Shown here piece after piece: positions 1 to 9,076 of a stretch of DNA of 64,000 bases (positions are counted from its first letter, which is position 1; every line of letters starts with the position of its first letter). Below the pieces are notes generated by a model. It searched no databases. It had not been told where the DNA came from and was given only the letters and a program-made list of their open reading frames with translations. Made by a program: the position numbers and the translations under genes. This stretch comes from Methylobacterium sp. R2-1. Its GTDB lineage: Bacteria; Pseudomonadota; Alphaproteobacteria; Rhizobiales; Beijerinckiaceae. The stretch is from NCBI RefSeq assembly GCF_014191355.1, contig NZ_JACHWM010000016.1, positions 62,001 to 126,000 on the forward strand, in the 5' to 3' direction.

Positions 1-34
1 AGCGGGCGAAAGCGGCATCGATGCGGGCGGTCAT
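1..34 (-). CDS. Partial CDS, 5' end only; possibly tryptophan synthase alpha chain
   Basis: Only the first eleven codons lie in the window. They read MTARIDAAFAR on the minus strand, and the rest of the gene lies to the left. The ATG is preceded by a purine-rich GGGAGCGAG element about six bases upstream, a good ribosome binding site. The residues resemble the usual start of TrpA (M-T-x-R-I-D-x-x-F-A), which catalyses the indole-releasing half of the last step of tryptophan synthesis. Eleven residues cannot prove this, so the name is a guess. Confidence 0.35.
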   Translation of the reverse strand, partial: MTARIDAAFAR

Positions 35-168
35 GGTTCTCGCTCCCGGCGGCACGTCCGGCCTTTAAGGCCCGGGGGATGGTGTCCCCGGGACCGGGCC
101 GCCGCGCAGGGCTCGGCTTCCCCGGCCCATTCCCCGGCCAAGTGGGGGCGCCTACACCATCCGCTCGC

Positions 169-209
169 GTCCGTGAAGCGGGAGCGCGTCAGGCTTACGC
201 TTCACGGAC
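169..209. terminator. Hairpin across the nudC stop codon
   Basis: A perfect 12-bp inverted repeat (169-180 with 198-209) is separated by a 17-base loop and spans the nudC stop codon. There is no T-run on the minus-strand exit side, so it may stabilise the 3' end or act as a weak terminator rather than a canonical intrinsic one. Confidence 0.4.
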
Positions 210-1155
210 ACGGCGCTGACGCAACGACACCGTCCACCCAGTCGCGCAGCAGCAGGTGGGCGATGGCGGTGGCCGGCGGCACGGTCAGGCCCTCCGGGTG
301 GTTGCCCGCGATCATCCGCATCACCTCGGAGCGCGTGAACCAGCGCGCATCCTCCAGCTCGTCCGGATCGATCCGGACCGCGTCCGTGAGCCCCTCCGCC
401 ACGCAGCCGATCATCAGCGAGGCCGGAAAGGGCCAGGGCTGAGAGGCGTGATAGGCAACCGCGCCGACCGCGACGCCGGTCTCCTCACAGGTCTCGCGGC
501 GCACCGCGTCCTCGACCGTCTCGCCAGGCTCGATGAAACCGGCGAGGCAGGAATACATCCCCGGCTTGAAATGCGGGCCGCGCCCGAGCAGGCAGGCGTC
601 GCCCCGCCGTACCAGCATGATCGCCACCGGATCGGTGCGCGGGAAGTGGTGCAGCCCGCAACTCGCGCATTCCCGTCGAAAGCCCCCGGCGGTGATGGCG
701 GTCGGGCTGCCGCAATTGGCACAGAAGCCGTGACGCGCGTGCCACGCCAGCAGCGACTTGGCGGTGGCGATCAGCCCCTGCTCCTCTCGGGCGACGGCGC
801 CCTCGGCGGCGAGCGCCCGCAGGTCGAGGGCCCGGTAGTCGGGCGCCGGGAACAGGGAGGCGGCCTCCTCCGAAACCGTGCCGGCAAAGACCGGCCGCCC
901 CTCGGCCCGGCCGAGGAAGATCTCGACGGCGGGCTCGCCCGCCCGCTTCGCTTCGTCCGGTCCGAGCAGGGCCGTCCCGGCCTCCGCCGGGGCAGTGCGC
1001 AGGATCACCACCTCGCCCGCCATCAGCACGAGGCGAGCATCAGGTCCGGCCCCAGCGAGGGAGGGCGCCGGGCCGGACTCGGCGGAGTGGCGCACGAGGC
1101 GGCTCGCGGCGTAGGCGAGCGCATCCCGGCCGGTGATGTCGGGCGAGCCGGTCAT
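202..1155 (-). CDS. nudC: NADH pyrophosphatase NudC (Nudix hydrolase)
   Basis: A protein of 317 residues that hydrolyses NADH/NAD-type dinucleotides to mononucleotides; in other bacteria NudC also decaps NAD-capped RNA. The middle holds a four-cysteine zinc ribbon (C-A-N-C ... C-A-S-C). A full Nudix box follows, starting GFIEPGETVEDAVRRE and ending in CEETGV. Behind it is the NADH-specific motif SQPWPFPAS. The start at 1155 (MTGSPDIT) was chosen because it lies 10 bases after the stop of the upstream HIT gene; a longer reading would run into that gene. It is probably cotranscribed with the HIT gene. Confidence 0.93.
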   Translation of the reverse strand: MTGSPDITGRDALAYAASRLVRHSAESGPAPSLAGAGPDARLVLMAGEVVILRTAPAEAGTALLGPDEAKRAGEPAVEIFLGRAEGRPVFAGTVSEEAASLFPAPDYRALDLRALAAEGAVAREEQGLIATAKSLLAWHARHGFCANCGSPTAITAGGFRRECASCGLHHFPRTDPVAIMLVRRGDACLLGRGPHFKPGMYSCLAGFIEPGETVEDAVRRETCEETGVAVGAVAYHASQPWPFPASLMIGCVAEGLTDAVRIDPDELEDARWFTRSEVMRMIAGNHPEGLTVPPATAIAHLLLRDWVDGVVASAPCP

Positions 1156-1165
1156 GGCAGGCGCC

Positions 1166-1582
1166 TCACGCGGCCACGAACAGGGCGGCGGCCCGTTCGA
1201 GCAGGGCGGCACGGGCGTGCGGCGGATAGGGCTTTTTCTCGCCGACGCCCCAGACCGGTCCGGGCCAGGCGGGGTCGGAGCGGAAGCGGGCCACGACGTG
1301 GATGTGAAGCTGCGGCACCACGTTGCCGAGAGCCGCGACGTTCACCTTGTCCGGTCGGGCGAGCGCCTGCACGACCCCCACCGTCAGGCGGATTTCCTCG
1401 AAGGCGATCGCCGCATCCTCCGATGTGAGGTCGGTGAGTTCGCTCAGGGCCGGCCGCCGCGGTACGAGGATCAGCCAGGGAAAGCGCGCATCGTCCATCA
1501 GCAGGACGGAGCAGAGGGCGAGATCGCCCACGGGGTGGGTGTCGGCGGCGAGCCGCGGATCGAGGGAGAAGGCGTCGGTCAT
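1166..1582 (-). CDS. HIT family nucleotide-binding protein
   Basis: This 138-residue protein carries the histidine triad region as QLHIHVVARF near residue 93, preceded by the N-V-A-A-L-G-N-V-V-P segment typical of the alphaproteobacterial HIT subfamily. Such proteins are small cytosolic nucleotide hydrolases or transferases; the substrate here is unknown. The stop lies 10 bases before the start of nudC, so the two probably form an operon dealing with nucleotide or dinucleotide turnover. The last of the three triad histidines is not in its canonical place, as is common in this branch. Confidence 0.85.
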   Translation of the reverse strand: MTDAFSLDPRLAADTHPVGDLALCSVLLMDDARFPWLILVPRRPALSELTDLTSEDAAIAFEEIRLTVGVVQALARPDKVNVAALGNVVPQLHIHVVARFRSDPAWPGPVWGVGEKKPYPPHARAALLERAAALFVAA

Positions 1583-1589
1583 GCCGGGG

Positions 1590-1690
1590 ATCTAGAGCAC
1601 CGGTCCGAAAAGTGGTGGCCGGCTTGCGGCTTGCAGGGCGGATACGACCGCTCGAAGATCGGTCGTATGAATTCAAGATCGGTTAACCAT
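1590..1690. repeat. Copy of a dispersed palindromic intergenic repeat
   Basis: The gap between the HIT gene and the HD-GYP gene contains tctagagcaccggtccgaaa followed by aagtggtggccggctt. This resembles intergenic elements at 37690-37798, 39905-39956 and 53881-53952, which share the core agcatcg...ttcgggacgatgct. The family looks like the RIME-type repeats of Hyphomicrobiales. This copy is diverged. Confidence 0.5.
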
Positions 1691-1764
1691 GTTCAGGCAC
1701 GCAAGGGGCAGCGATCGAGATTCGGCGCGCGGTGGGCCGCGTCGGGATCGCCGTGGATGACGCG

Positions 1765-2817
1765 ATGACGGGCGGCGCGGAAGGAAGCGGAAACGCGGTC
1801 GTCGCCATCGTGGCGGCGCGAACTCCGGCCCCGCTCGTTCTTGCCCTGCGTGGCCAATCCTTCAGCGCCTGCATCGTCGCCCTCTCGGGGCGCGTCGTCG
1901 AGGATCTCGTCGCCGAGGCGCCTGCCGTCATCGTGGTCGAAGCCGAGCCGGAGCGCTTCGACGCCCCGGCCCTGATCCGCGCCCTGCGGGAGCAGGACAG
2001 CCTCGCCCGCACGCCGGTCCTGCTGGTGGCCGGCGGCGACGCGGGGACCCTGCGCCGGATCGGTCGGGAGGCCGGCGCCACCGACATGCTGTCCAAGCCC
2101 GTCGACGCTGTGGAATTGCAGGACCGGGTGGGTGTGCTGATCGAACTCGCCCTGGCGCGCCGGGAGAACGATGATCGGGCACAGGCGATGCGGCGCGACG
2201 CGGCGCGGGCGGCGGCCGACGCCACGGCCCAGGAGCGCGAGATCATCCGCCGCCTGATGCTGGCCGCCGAGTTCCGCGACGACCGGGCCGGCGACCATCT
2301 CACCCGCGTGGCCGGCTGCGTCATCGCCGTGGCCGAGGGGCTCGGCCTGTCCTCCGCGGAGGCCGATGACGTGGCGCTCGCCTCGACCATGCACGACATC
2401 GGCAAGATCGGGGTTCCCGACCACATCCTGATGAAGGCCGGCCCTCTCACCCCCGAGGAGTGGGAGGAGATGCGCCAGCACGCGCTGCGCGGCTACCATA
2501 TGCTGCATGACAGCTCCTCGCGCCTGCTTCAGATCGCCGCCGAGATCGCGTTGACCCACCACGAGCGCTGGGACGGCACCGGCTATCCCCGGGGGCTCAA
2601 GGGCGAAGAAATCCCGTGCTCCGGCCGGATCGTCGCGGTTGCCGACGTGTTCGACGCGCTGATCTCCGCGCGCAGCTACAAGCCGGCCTGGTCGCTGGAA
2701 CGGGCGCGCGCGCACCTGGAGGCGGAGGCCGGTCGGCATTTCGATCCGGCCTGCGTCGCTGCCTTCCTCTCGCGCTGGGAGGACATCGTCGCCCTGGTGG
2801 AGGAGCGGGCGGCGTAG
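1765..2817 (+). CDS. Response regulator with HD-GYP phosphodiesterase domain
   Basis: A protein of 350 residues with an N-terminal receiver-like domain and a C-terminal HD-GYP domain, which hydrolyses cyclic di-GMP. The receiver keeps a central V-V-E-A-E in place of the usual phospho-aspartate and a late S-K-P, so phosphorylation is uncertain. The HD-GYP domain has HDIGKIG, the T-H-H-E-R-W-D-G-T-G-Y-P signature and the downstream A-D-V-F-D-A-L. The ATG at 1765 was chosen over GTG codons at 1732 and 1753 because GGATGA lies just ahead of it; this choice is weak. It converges on the FkbM gene with a 38-base gap. Confidence 0.88.
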   Translation: MTGGAEGSGNAVVAIVAARTPAPLVLALRGQSFSACIVALSGRVVEDLVAEAPAVIVVEAEPERFDAPALIRALREQDSLARTPVLLVAGGDAGTLRRIGREAGATDMLSKPVDAVELQDRVGVLIELALARRENDDRAQAMRRDAARAAADATAQEREIIRRLMLAAEFRDDRAGDHLTRVAGCVIAVAEGLGLSSAEADDVALASTMHDIGKIGVPDHILMKAGPLTPEEWEEMRQHALRGYHMLHDSSSRLLQIAAEIALTHHERWDGTGYPRGLKGEEIPCSGRIVAVADVFDALISARSYKPAWSLERARAHLEAEAGRHFDPACVAAFLSRWEDIVALVEERAA

Positions 2818-2855
2818 GGGCTCGCCCCGTCAGCTTTGCAAACGATGGCGGATTG

Positions 2856-3950
2856 TCAGAGCGGCTCTACGCCGGTCGGTGCAGCGTCTCGACGGGGTGC
2901 AATGCAGTAGAGGACCGTCTCTCCCTCGCCGGCCGTATAATTTTCGAGAAAGAAGCGATAGCCCAGATCCAAGTTGGCAATAAAGTCAGGGATTTCGAAG
3001 TAATCGTCCCAACGATGATAGAGTGAGATCGCAAGCTTGGGTTGGAAGGTGCGGAGCGTCGTCTCTGCTCCCCGTAGAGCCGGCAGTTCAGACCCTTCGA
3101 TGTCCATCTTAATGAAGTTCACTCGCGGGACGGCGCCCGCTGCCACGAGATCGTCGAGCCGCCGGACCGCCATGATCTCGCTGTCCGCGAAGCCGGGATC
3201 GACGCGGTCCGGCACGGGCGGAGCCTCGAAGGTGTGATCGCTTAAGCCGCTTTCAAACACCGTCACGTTCGAGAGGTTGTTTTGCCGGACATTGTGGTTG
3301 ACGATCTTCACATGCGTTTCGAGGGGATCGAAGGAATAGACGTGGCCGGCCTCGCCGACGACGGTAGCGAAATCGATCGCTGTATCGCCGAAGCAGGCGC
3401 CGGCATCGACCACGTGGTCAGCCGCCTCGGGCTGCACCCTCACACCGTCGCGCTCGAAGATGTATTGCCGCAGGAAGAAGGTGAAGAAGATATTGGCACG
3501 CAGGCAATCCACGGTGAGAGTGTGCCCGGCATGCTCTATCGAGAAATGATGGAGCACGGCGGCACCGGATACGGCGGTGAAAGTCGATGGCGTGGCGGGG
3601 AAGATGTTGGAACGCTGACGGGCGTTCCGGTAGTCCTGCGTATGGCTGGCTAGCCGCACGTGATGGCAACCCAAGAACCGGAAAAGGATCAGATCGACGA
3701 AGAGGCGTCGCGAAGCGTCGTCCTCGAACCGGCCGTAGCTACGAGCCGTGCGCTCCCAGTTGCCGGTCAGGAAGGCGAGGAAGCGGGCGCGCTGGACGTC
3801 GAAGGCTTCCTTTCCGGCCACGACCTCGAACGGCGGGTAGGCGTGGTCGATGTTGTCCTCCTCGTTCCGGCCCGATGCCTCGACGAGTCGCTGGCAGACA
3901 TGAAGCCGGAATGCTTCGACATCGTCGGATCGGAGAATCGGCTCGGGCAA
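2856..3950 (-). CDS. FkbM family SAM-dependent methyltransferase
   Basis: A protein of about 364 residues. The C-terminal half is an FkbM methyltransferase: the SAM-binding loop is VVDAGACFGDTAIDFA, followed by Y-S-F-D-P-L and the conserved FIKMDIEGSELPALRGAE. FkbM enzymes O-methylate polyketides, sugars or glycan ends; the acceptor here is unknown. The N-terminal half is not recognised. The longest reading starts at a TTG at 3968, but a perfect AAGGAGGA lies inside it and six bases before the TTG at 3950, so the shorter form (MPEPILRSDDV) is preferred. Base composition is visibly less GC-rich than the neighbours, suggesting transfer. Confidence 0.85.
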   Translation of the reverse strand: MPEPILRSDDVEAFRLHVCQRLVEASGRNEEDNIDHAYPPFEVVAGKEAFDVQRARFLAFLTGNWERTARSYGRFEDDASRRLFVDLILFRFLGCHHVRLASHTQDYRNARQRSNIFPATPSTFTAVSGAAVLHHFSIEHAGHTLTVDCLRANIFFTFFLRQYIFERDGVRVQPEAADHVVDAGACFGDTAIDFATVVGEAGHVYSFDPLETHVKIVNHNVRQNNLSNVTVFESGLSDHTFEAPPVPDRVDPGFADSEIMAVRRLDDLVAAGAVPRVNFIKMDIEGSELPALRGAETTLRTFQPKLAISLYHRWDDYFEIPDFIANLDLGYRFFLENYTAGEGETVLYCIAPRRDAAPTGVEPL

Positions 3951-4314
3951 AAAGTCCTCCTTGATCAACAGCGGAGTCGATCGTCCTATTCGTGCGATGA
4001 CCTATTGTCGAACTGATGATCAGCTCGGCGAGCCGGGGCATATCCTCTCATGAAATCGGTCAAGAGTGTCGAGGGCCCGGAAAGGCGGGACGTCAACCGG
4101 TTGAGTCACTTCTGAACATGTACCTCCGGCGACCGATGGGCGAGTGTCCGCAGATCGAGGAGGGCGTAGCGCTGTGAGGTCCCGCCCCCGCGCAACGCCC
4201 CCGCGCGGCCGGCGTAGTGGTCGGCGCGCCCGAATAGGGTTAGAAGCGGCGTCCGATTCCGATCCGGCCGATCACCGCCGGTCCGAATTCGCCGACCTTT
4301 AAGGCGCATCTCCC
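3951..4314. other. Intergenic region, no gene recognised
   Basis: This 364-base stretch separates the divergent FkbM methyltransferase and DEAD-box helicase genes, so it should hold both promoters. The part next to the methyltransferase is AT-richer. I see no RNA gene and no convincing small ORF. Confidence 0.5.
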
Positions 4315-6018
4315 TTGCCATTTCCGACACTGCCCACTCCCCTCGCGCGGGCGCTCACCGAGCGCAACTATGCCGAGCCGACCCCCGTCCAGCAGGCGGT
4401 GCTCGATGCCGCGCCGGACCGCGACCTGCTCGTTTCGGCCCAGACCGGCTCGGGCAAGACCGTCGCCTTCGGTCTCGCCATCGCCGGCACGCTGCTCGGA
4501 CCCGACGAGACTCTGCCGCCGCCGGCCGCGCCGCTGGCCCTCGTCATCGCGCCGACCCGCGAGTTGGCGCTCCAAGTGCAGCGGGAGCTGACCTGGCTCT
4601 ACGCGCAGACCGGGGCCCGCGTCGTTCCCTGCGTCGGCGGCATGGATCCGCGCCGCGAGGCCCGTGCGCTGGAGGCGGGCGTCCACATCGTCGTCGGCAC
4701 TCCGGGGCGCCTGCGCGACCACATGGAGCGCGGCCGGCTCGTCACCGAGGGGCTTCGCGCCGTCATCCTCGACGAGGCCGACGAGATGCTCGACATGGGC
4801 TTCCGCGAGGATCTCGAATTCATCCTGGCGGCGACCCCGGAAGACCGCCGTACTCTGCTGTTCTCGGCCACCCTGCCGAAGGCTATCGTCGCGCTCGCCG
4901 AGAGCTACCAGCGCGACTCCGTGCGCCTCGCGGTCGCCGGCGAGACCCGCGGCCATGCCGACATCGTCTACCGCGCCGTGCGTGTGATGCCGCGCGAGAT
5001 CGAGCACGCCGTCGTCAACGTGCTGCGCTACGTCGATGCGCCCGTGGCGATCGTGTTCTGCAACACCCGCGACGGCGTGCGCCATCTCCAGGCTTCGCTG
5101 ACCGAGCGCGGCTTCTCGGCCGTGGCGCTCTCAGGCGAACTCGGCCAGGGCGAGCGCAACGCCGCGCTCCAGGCCCTGCGCGACGGCCGCGCACGCGTCT
5201 GCGTCGCCACCGACGTCGCCGCCCGCGGCATCGACCTGCCGGGCCTCGACCTCGTCATCCATGCCGACCTGCCGCACGATGCCGAGGTGATGCAGCACCG
5301 CTCCGGCCGAACCGGCCGCGCCGGCCGGAAGGGGACCAGCGTCGTCCTGGTACCGCCCGCCCGGCGGCGCCGGGCCGAGCAGATGTTCGCCATCGCCAAG
5401 CTGAGCCCCGATTGGAGCGGCCCGCCGAATGCGGACGAGATCCGCACCCTCGACCGCGAACGGATGATGTCCGATCCGCTGCTCGCCGAGCCCGAGACGG
5501 AGGAGGAGCGCGAGTGGGAGCGGGATTGGGCCGAGGCGCTGATGGAGCGCTGCCCGCCCGAGCGTCTCGCCGCAGCCTTCGCCCGGCTCTACCGCTCGCG
5601 CATTCCCGTGCCGGAAGAGGTGAGCGATCCCGCCTACGAGACCAGCCGGCGCCCGGATTCCCGCGGCGTCCCGGTCGGCGCTTCGCGTGTCGGCGAGGAC
5701 GAGCCGGCCGCCTGGTTCCGGCTCAATCTCGGCCGCCGCGACCGGGCCGAGCCGCGCCGCCTGCTGCCGATGCTGACCCGTCGCGGACAGATCAGCCGCG
5801 GCGATATCGGTGCGATCCGGATCTTCGACAACGAGACGACCTTCGAGGTGCGCGCCAGCGCCGCGGAGGATTTCGCCGCGGCCTTCGCCCGGCGCGGGCC
5901 GGCGGATGTCCGCGTCGAGCGGATGCAGGGGGATGGACCTGCTCCCGCCAAGGCGCAGAAGAGTCCCCGCGCCCAGCGTCACCGCCGCGAGGCGACCAAG
6001 GTCGGGCGGAGCGGCTGA
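4315..6018 (+). CDS. DEAD-box ATP-dependent RNA helicase, DeaD/DbpA-like
   Basis: A protein of 567 residues with a complete DEAD-box core: Q-motif E-P-T-P-V-Q-Q, motif I AQTGSGKT, Ia PTRELALQ, II DEADEMLDMGF, III SATLP, then VATDVAARGIDLPG and the arginine-rich HRSGRTGRAGRKG. The C-terminal part, roughly residues 460-540, looks like the DbpA RNA-binding fold. That domain directs family members to rRNA or other structured RNA, so a role in ribosome assembly or cold-adapted RNA unwinding is likely. Translation starts at TTG, with AAGGCG eight bases upstream. The basic tail ends in a lysine/arginine-rich stretch. Confidence 0.92.
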   Translation: MPFPTLPTPLARALTERNYAEPTPVQQAVLDAAPDRDLLVSAQTGSGKTVAFGLAIAGTLLGPDETLPPPAAPLALVIAPTRELALQVQRELTWLYAQTGARVVPCVGGMDPRREARALEAGVHIVVGTPGRLRDHMERGRLVTEGLRAVILDEADEMLDMGFREDLEFILAATPEDRRTLLFSATLPKAIVALAESYQRDSVRLAVAGETRGHADIVYRAVRVMPREIEHAVVNVLRYVDAPVAIVFCNTRDGVRHLQASLTERGFSAVALSGELGQGERNAALQALRDGRARVCVATDVAARGIDLPGLDLVIHADLPHDAEVMQHRSGRTGRAGRKGTSVVLVPPARRRRAEQMFAIAKLSPDWSGPPNADEIRTLDRERMMSDPLLAEPETEEEREWERDWAEALMERCPPERLAAAFARLYRSRIPVPEEVSDPAYETSRRPDSRGVPVGASRVGEDEPAAWFRLNLGRRDRAEPRRLLPMLTRRGQISRGDIGAIRIFDNETTFEVRASAAEDFAAAFARRGPADVRVERMQGDGPAPAKAQKSPRAQRHRREATKVGRSG

Positions 6019-6183
6019 GCCGCGCCGCCGTCGCTCGGGCGACGAGCGGACGCTCTCCCGCGATGGAGTGAGGCGGACGACCGATCGCAATGTTCCGAGG
6101 TGGCCACCGACTTTCCCGAACGAGGTGGCGCGCTGCGGTCCCACACCCGGCTCGCTCGAGCCGGATCGCTCCACGGAAGGCGG

Positions 6184-7071
6184 CTACTCGCCGCCGGACT
6201 TGCCGCCGAGAAGGCCGTTCACGGCCGCATCCCAGCCTTCGCGGATCTGGCGGCCGCCCGGAATCCTGACACCGAGCAGTTCGGGCTCGTCCGCCGCATC
6301 CTGCGCCGGGTGGGCAGTGGCTGCCTGTGCGGTCGCGGTCTGCGTCGGCTTCGCATCCGCAGTCCGGCTGCGGGCGGCTGGCGCGGCCTTGCGGGCAGGT
6401 TCGGACCTTGCTTCGGCTTTGGCCTCACTCTTGACCGCTTCCTTGACCGCCTCGGGCTTCGCCTTCGGTGCGGGCAGCGAGACGAACTTGGCCGGCTGCT
6501 CCGCCTTGGCCCGGACCGTCTCGCTCCGGCTTGGAGGCAGCGGGACCGTGACCTTGGCGGGCGTCAGGGCCGTCGCGGTACGGGCTGCGGCTGGGACCGT
6601 GGCGGCGGGTTCGATCGGCAGGCTCGCCCGACTGGGCGCCGGCGGGGGCGGCGCAGCCTGGAGGGGCGCTGCGACTTGGTCGCGTGCTGCACCTTGGGTC
6701 TGCGCCGCGACAGGAGCCGGCGCCACGACTTGGGCGGGCGTCTCGGCCTGCACCGATGCAGCGGACGGAGGCGGTGCAGGTTCGGCGGTCGGGAGGCTCG
6801 CTTGGCGCGATTCCAGCGGAGATCCGACCGTGGCCGGCGCCAGCGCAGGAACACCGTCCTTCAGGTCGGGCCATTGCGAGGCGACGGGTGCGATCCGCGT
6901 CGGCCGGCTCCGAGGATCGGCGAGATCGGAGAAGAACGAGAACGCCCCGACGGCGAAGACGAGAAGGGCCGCACTCCCGCCTGCAATGCCCGCAATGACG
7001 GGCAGGCGGAACCGAGCGTGAGCCCTCACCTCGGACGGGCGGGTTTCGGACGGATGAATCGCAACCGACAT
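6184..7071 (-). CDS. Single-pass membrane protein with long Pro/Ala-rich tail
   Basis: A protein of 295 residues with no recognised family. After about 25 residues it has one transmembrane helix (LPVIAGIAGGSAALLVFAV). A long low-complexity part rich in alanine, proline and lysine follows, and the end is better ordered (E-L-L-G-V-R-I-P-G-G-R-Q). The topology suggests a short cytoplasmic N-terminus and a large periplasmic tail, like envelope-spanning linkers. The start MSVAIHPSE was chosen because AAGAGG lies eight bases upstream; longer readings lack this. A function cannot be given. Confidence 0.7.
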   Translation of the reverse strand: MSVAIHPSETRPSEVRAHARFRLPVIAGIAGGSAALLVFAVGAFSFFSDLADPRSRPTRIAPVASQWPDLKDGVPALAPATVGSPLESRQASLPTAEPAPPPSAASVQAETPAQVVAPAPVAAQTQGAARDQVAAPLQAAPPPPAPSRASLPIEPAATVPAAARTATALTPAKVTVPLPPSRSETVRAKAEQPAKFVSLPAPKAKPEAVKEAVKSEAKAEARSEPARKAAPAARSRTADAKPTQTATAQAATAHPAQDAADEPELLGVRIPGGRQIREGWDAAVNGLLGGKSGGE

Positions 7072-7578
7072 GCGGTCGGCCTCTTGCACGTTGTACCCCT
7101 GCAACAACACGGCCTCGGCAATGCGGCGGCAAGATGTCCGTACGCCCTGAACAGAATTCAGGCGCCGTCCATCCACACGAATCTGGCGGAATTTGCGAGG
7201 CGGCTAAACCTGACCGGAAGGCGTGCGCCGCGGACAAGTCTCGCCCCGATCTGTTCTCGCAAACGTCCTTAACGGATGCGGTTTAACGGAGCGTGTAATT
7301 GGGACGGGCCCTCGCGCTGTTTTCGCGATCGGCGATCATAAGAGAAACATCAGTGGGCTGTGTGAGCCGGCGGCGCTGCCCCGGCATGGACTTTCCGCCG
7401 GGGATCGGCCACGGTGCCGCTCGTGCCGAAAGAGTAGAGATCTGAGACTTTTATCCGATGTCGGCTTGCCGAAAGATCCCGGACCTTGCCGGTCTGCGGC
7501 GCCCTCGGCGGACGGTGGCCTGATCGACCGCGAGGGCCCGTGCCAAATCCCGCCGCGACGCATTCCGTTCTGCCGCCG
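7072..7578. other. Intergenic region between divergent genes
   Basis: About 500 bases separate the Pro/Ala-rich membrane protein and the histidine kinase, which are divergently transcribed. Both promoters should lie here. No RNA gene or small ORF with coding character was recognised. The reading frame of the kinase is open upstream of its chosen start, with a possible GTG at 7540 behind GAGGG. Confidence 0.45.
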
Positions 7579-9066
7579 ATGACGGCGCAACCGACGACCG
7601 ATTCCAACGCTGACGAGGCTCGGGATCGGGCCGGTGGCGCGGCCGTTCCGTTCTGGGCCGGCTGGCCGACGCGTACGCGTCTGATCCTGATCGTGCTCGC
7701 CATCGATGTCGTCGCCGCCCTGGTCTCCTGCGGCGTGATCGTTCTGACCGCGCGCAGCGCCGTCCAGGTCGAGATGGCGGCCAGTCTCGCGACCGTCGAA
7801 CCCTTGGTGGCCGATACCATCCGCTCCCTGCGCAGCCCGAGCCCCGAGAGCGTGCTCCACACCCTCGACCTGCGCTTTCAGGCCCTGCGCCACGTGCGCG
7901 TGACGATCCACGATGCGGAAGGGCGGCGCGTCGGCTTCGGTCCGTCCGAGCAGGGGCGCGAGCAGCGTACGGTGCCGCGCTGGTTCGTTAGGCTCATCGC
8001 TCCCGAGCCGCGTCAGCACGATCTGCCCATCGTCGTGAGAGGCGAGCGGATCGGCACCGCCGCGATCACGACTCAGCCCCTCGACGAGATCGAGGAGGTC
8101 TGGGGCTATGCGCGCTCGCTGGCTTTGGCCAGCCTGATCCTGAACCTCGCGGTGCTTGCCGCCCTCACCCTGGCGCTCGGGCGCATCCTGCGGCCGCTTG
8201 GGCGTCTCGCCGACGGGCTGACCCGACTGGAGCGGCACGACTACACCGCCCATCTCGACCCGCCCGCCTCCCGCGAGCTGGCGGTGATCGCCGAGCGCTT
8301 CAACCGCGTGGCCGGGGCGCTCTCCGAGGCGCGGGCCGCCAATGGCCGCCTCAACCGTCAACTCCTGACGGCTCAGGACGACGAGCGTGCCCGCATCGCC
8401 CTCGAACTCCACGACGAGTTCGGCCCGTGCCTGTTCGCGCTGGAGGCGAACGCGGCCTCCGTGGCGCGGCTCGCTGCCAGCCCTGGCGAGATCGACCGCG
8501 GCCGGCTCGCGGCGCGGGCCGGCGACATCGGCAGCATCGTCGGCCAGGTTCAGGTCCTCAACCGCGACCTCCTCAACCGTCTGCGCCCGCACGGGCTCGG
8601 CGAGGTGCCGCTCGCCGATTGCCTCAGCCTCCTCTTGCGCGACTTCCAGCGGCGCCACCCCGACACAAGCTTCGAAGGTGCGTTCGAGGGACTGGCGCGG
8701 GGCTACGGCGACATCGTCGATCTCACCGTGTTCCGTTGCATCCAAGAGAGCAGCACCAACGCCGTGCGCCACGGCGGCGCCCGCCACGTCCGAGCCCGGG
8801 TGGCGCAGGAGACCGACGCGGCCGGCCTGACGCTCCTGCGGCTGAGCGTCGAGGATGACGGCACCGGCATCGCGCCCGACCACCGCGTCGGCCTCGGCCT
8901 GTCCGGTATGCGCGAGCGGGTCGAGGCGCTGGGCGGCCATTTCGGCCTCGACACGGCTTCTCTTGACAACGGCGCTTCCGGAACCGTTGTCCGGATCACC
9001 CTCCCGATCGATCCCGAGCGTGACGGCAGCGAGGTTCCGCCTCCGCCCGCGCCGCAACCCAAGTGA
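7579..9066 (+). CDS. Sensor histidine kinase, NarX/HisKA_3 type
   Basis: A protein of about 495 residues. A transmembrane helix near residues 32-54 (LILIVLAIDVVAALVSCGVI) is followed by a periplasmic sensor of about 95 residues, a second helix, and a HAMP domain around R-I-L-R-P-L-G-R-L-A. The HisKA_3 dimerisation segment has D-D-E-R-A-R-I-A-L-E-L-H-D-E-F with the phospho-accepting histidine. The ATPase domain has N-A-V-R-H-G-G, then DDGTGIAP and GLGLSGMRERVEALGG. This is the kinase type paired with NarL/LuxR regulators, and such a gene follows after 10 bases. The signal is unknown. The start at 7579 has no clear Shine-Dalgarno. Confidence 0.9.
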   Translation: MTAQPTTDSNADEARDRAGGAAVPFWAGWPTRTRLILIVLAIDVVAALVSCGVIVLTARSAVQVEMAASLATVEPLVADTIRSLRSPSPESVLHTLDLRFQALRHVRVTIHDAEGRRVGFGPSEQGREQRTVPRWFVRLIAPEPRQHDLPIVVRGERIGTAAITTQPLDEIEEVWGYARSLALASLILNLAVLAALTLALGRILRPLGRLADGLTRLERHDYTAHLDPPASRELAVIAERFNRVAGALSEARAANGRLNRQLLTAQDDERARIALELHDEFGPCLFALEANAASVARLAASPGEIDRGRLAARAGDIGSIVGQVQVLNRDLLNRLRPHGLGEVPLADCLSLLLRDFQRRHPDTSFEGAFEGLARGYGDIVDLTVFRCIQESSTNAVRHGGARHVRARVAQETDAAGLTLLRLSVEDDGTGIAPDHRVGLGLSGMRERVEALGGHFGLDTASLDNGASGTVVRITLPIDPERDGSEVPPPPAPQPK

Positions 9067-9076
9067 TGCGTGTAAG

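Noticed and set aside
7486..7578. Longer N-terminus for the histidine kinase from 7486
   Set aside because: The extra residues are low in hydrophobic content and lack a ribosome binding site. The transmembrane segment sits at normal distance from 7579.
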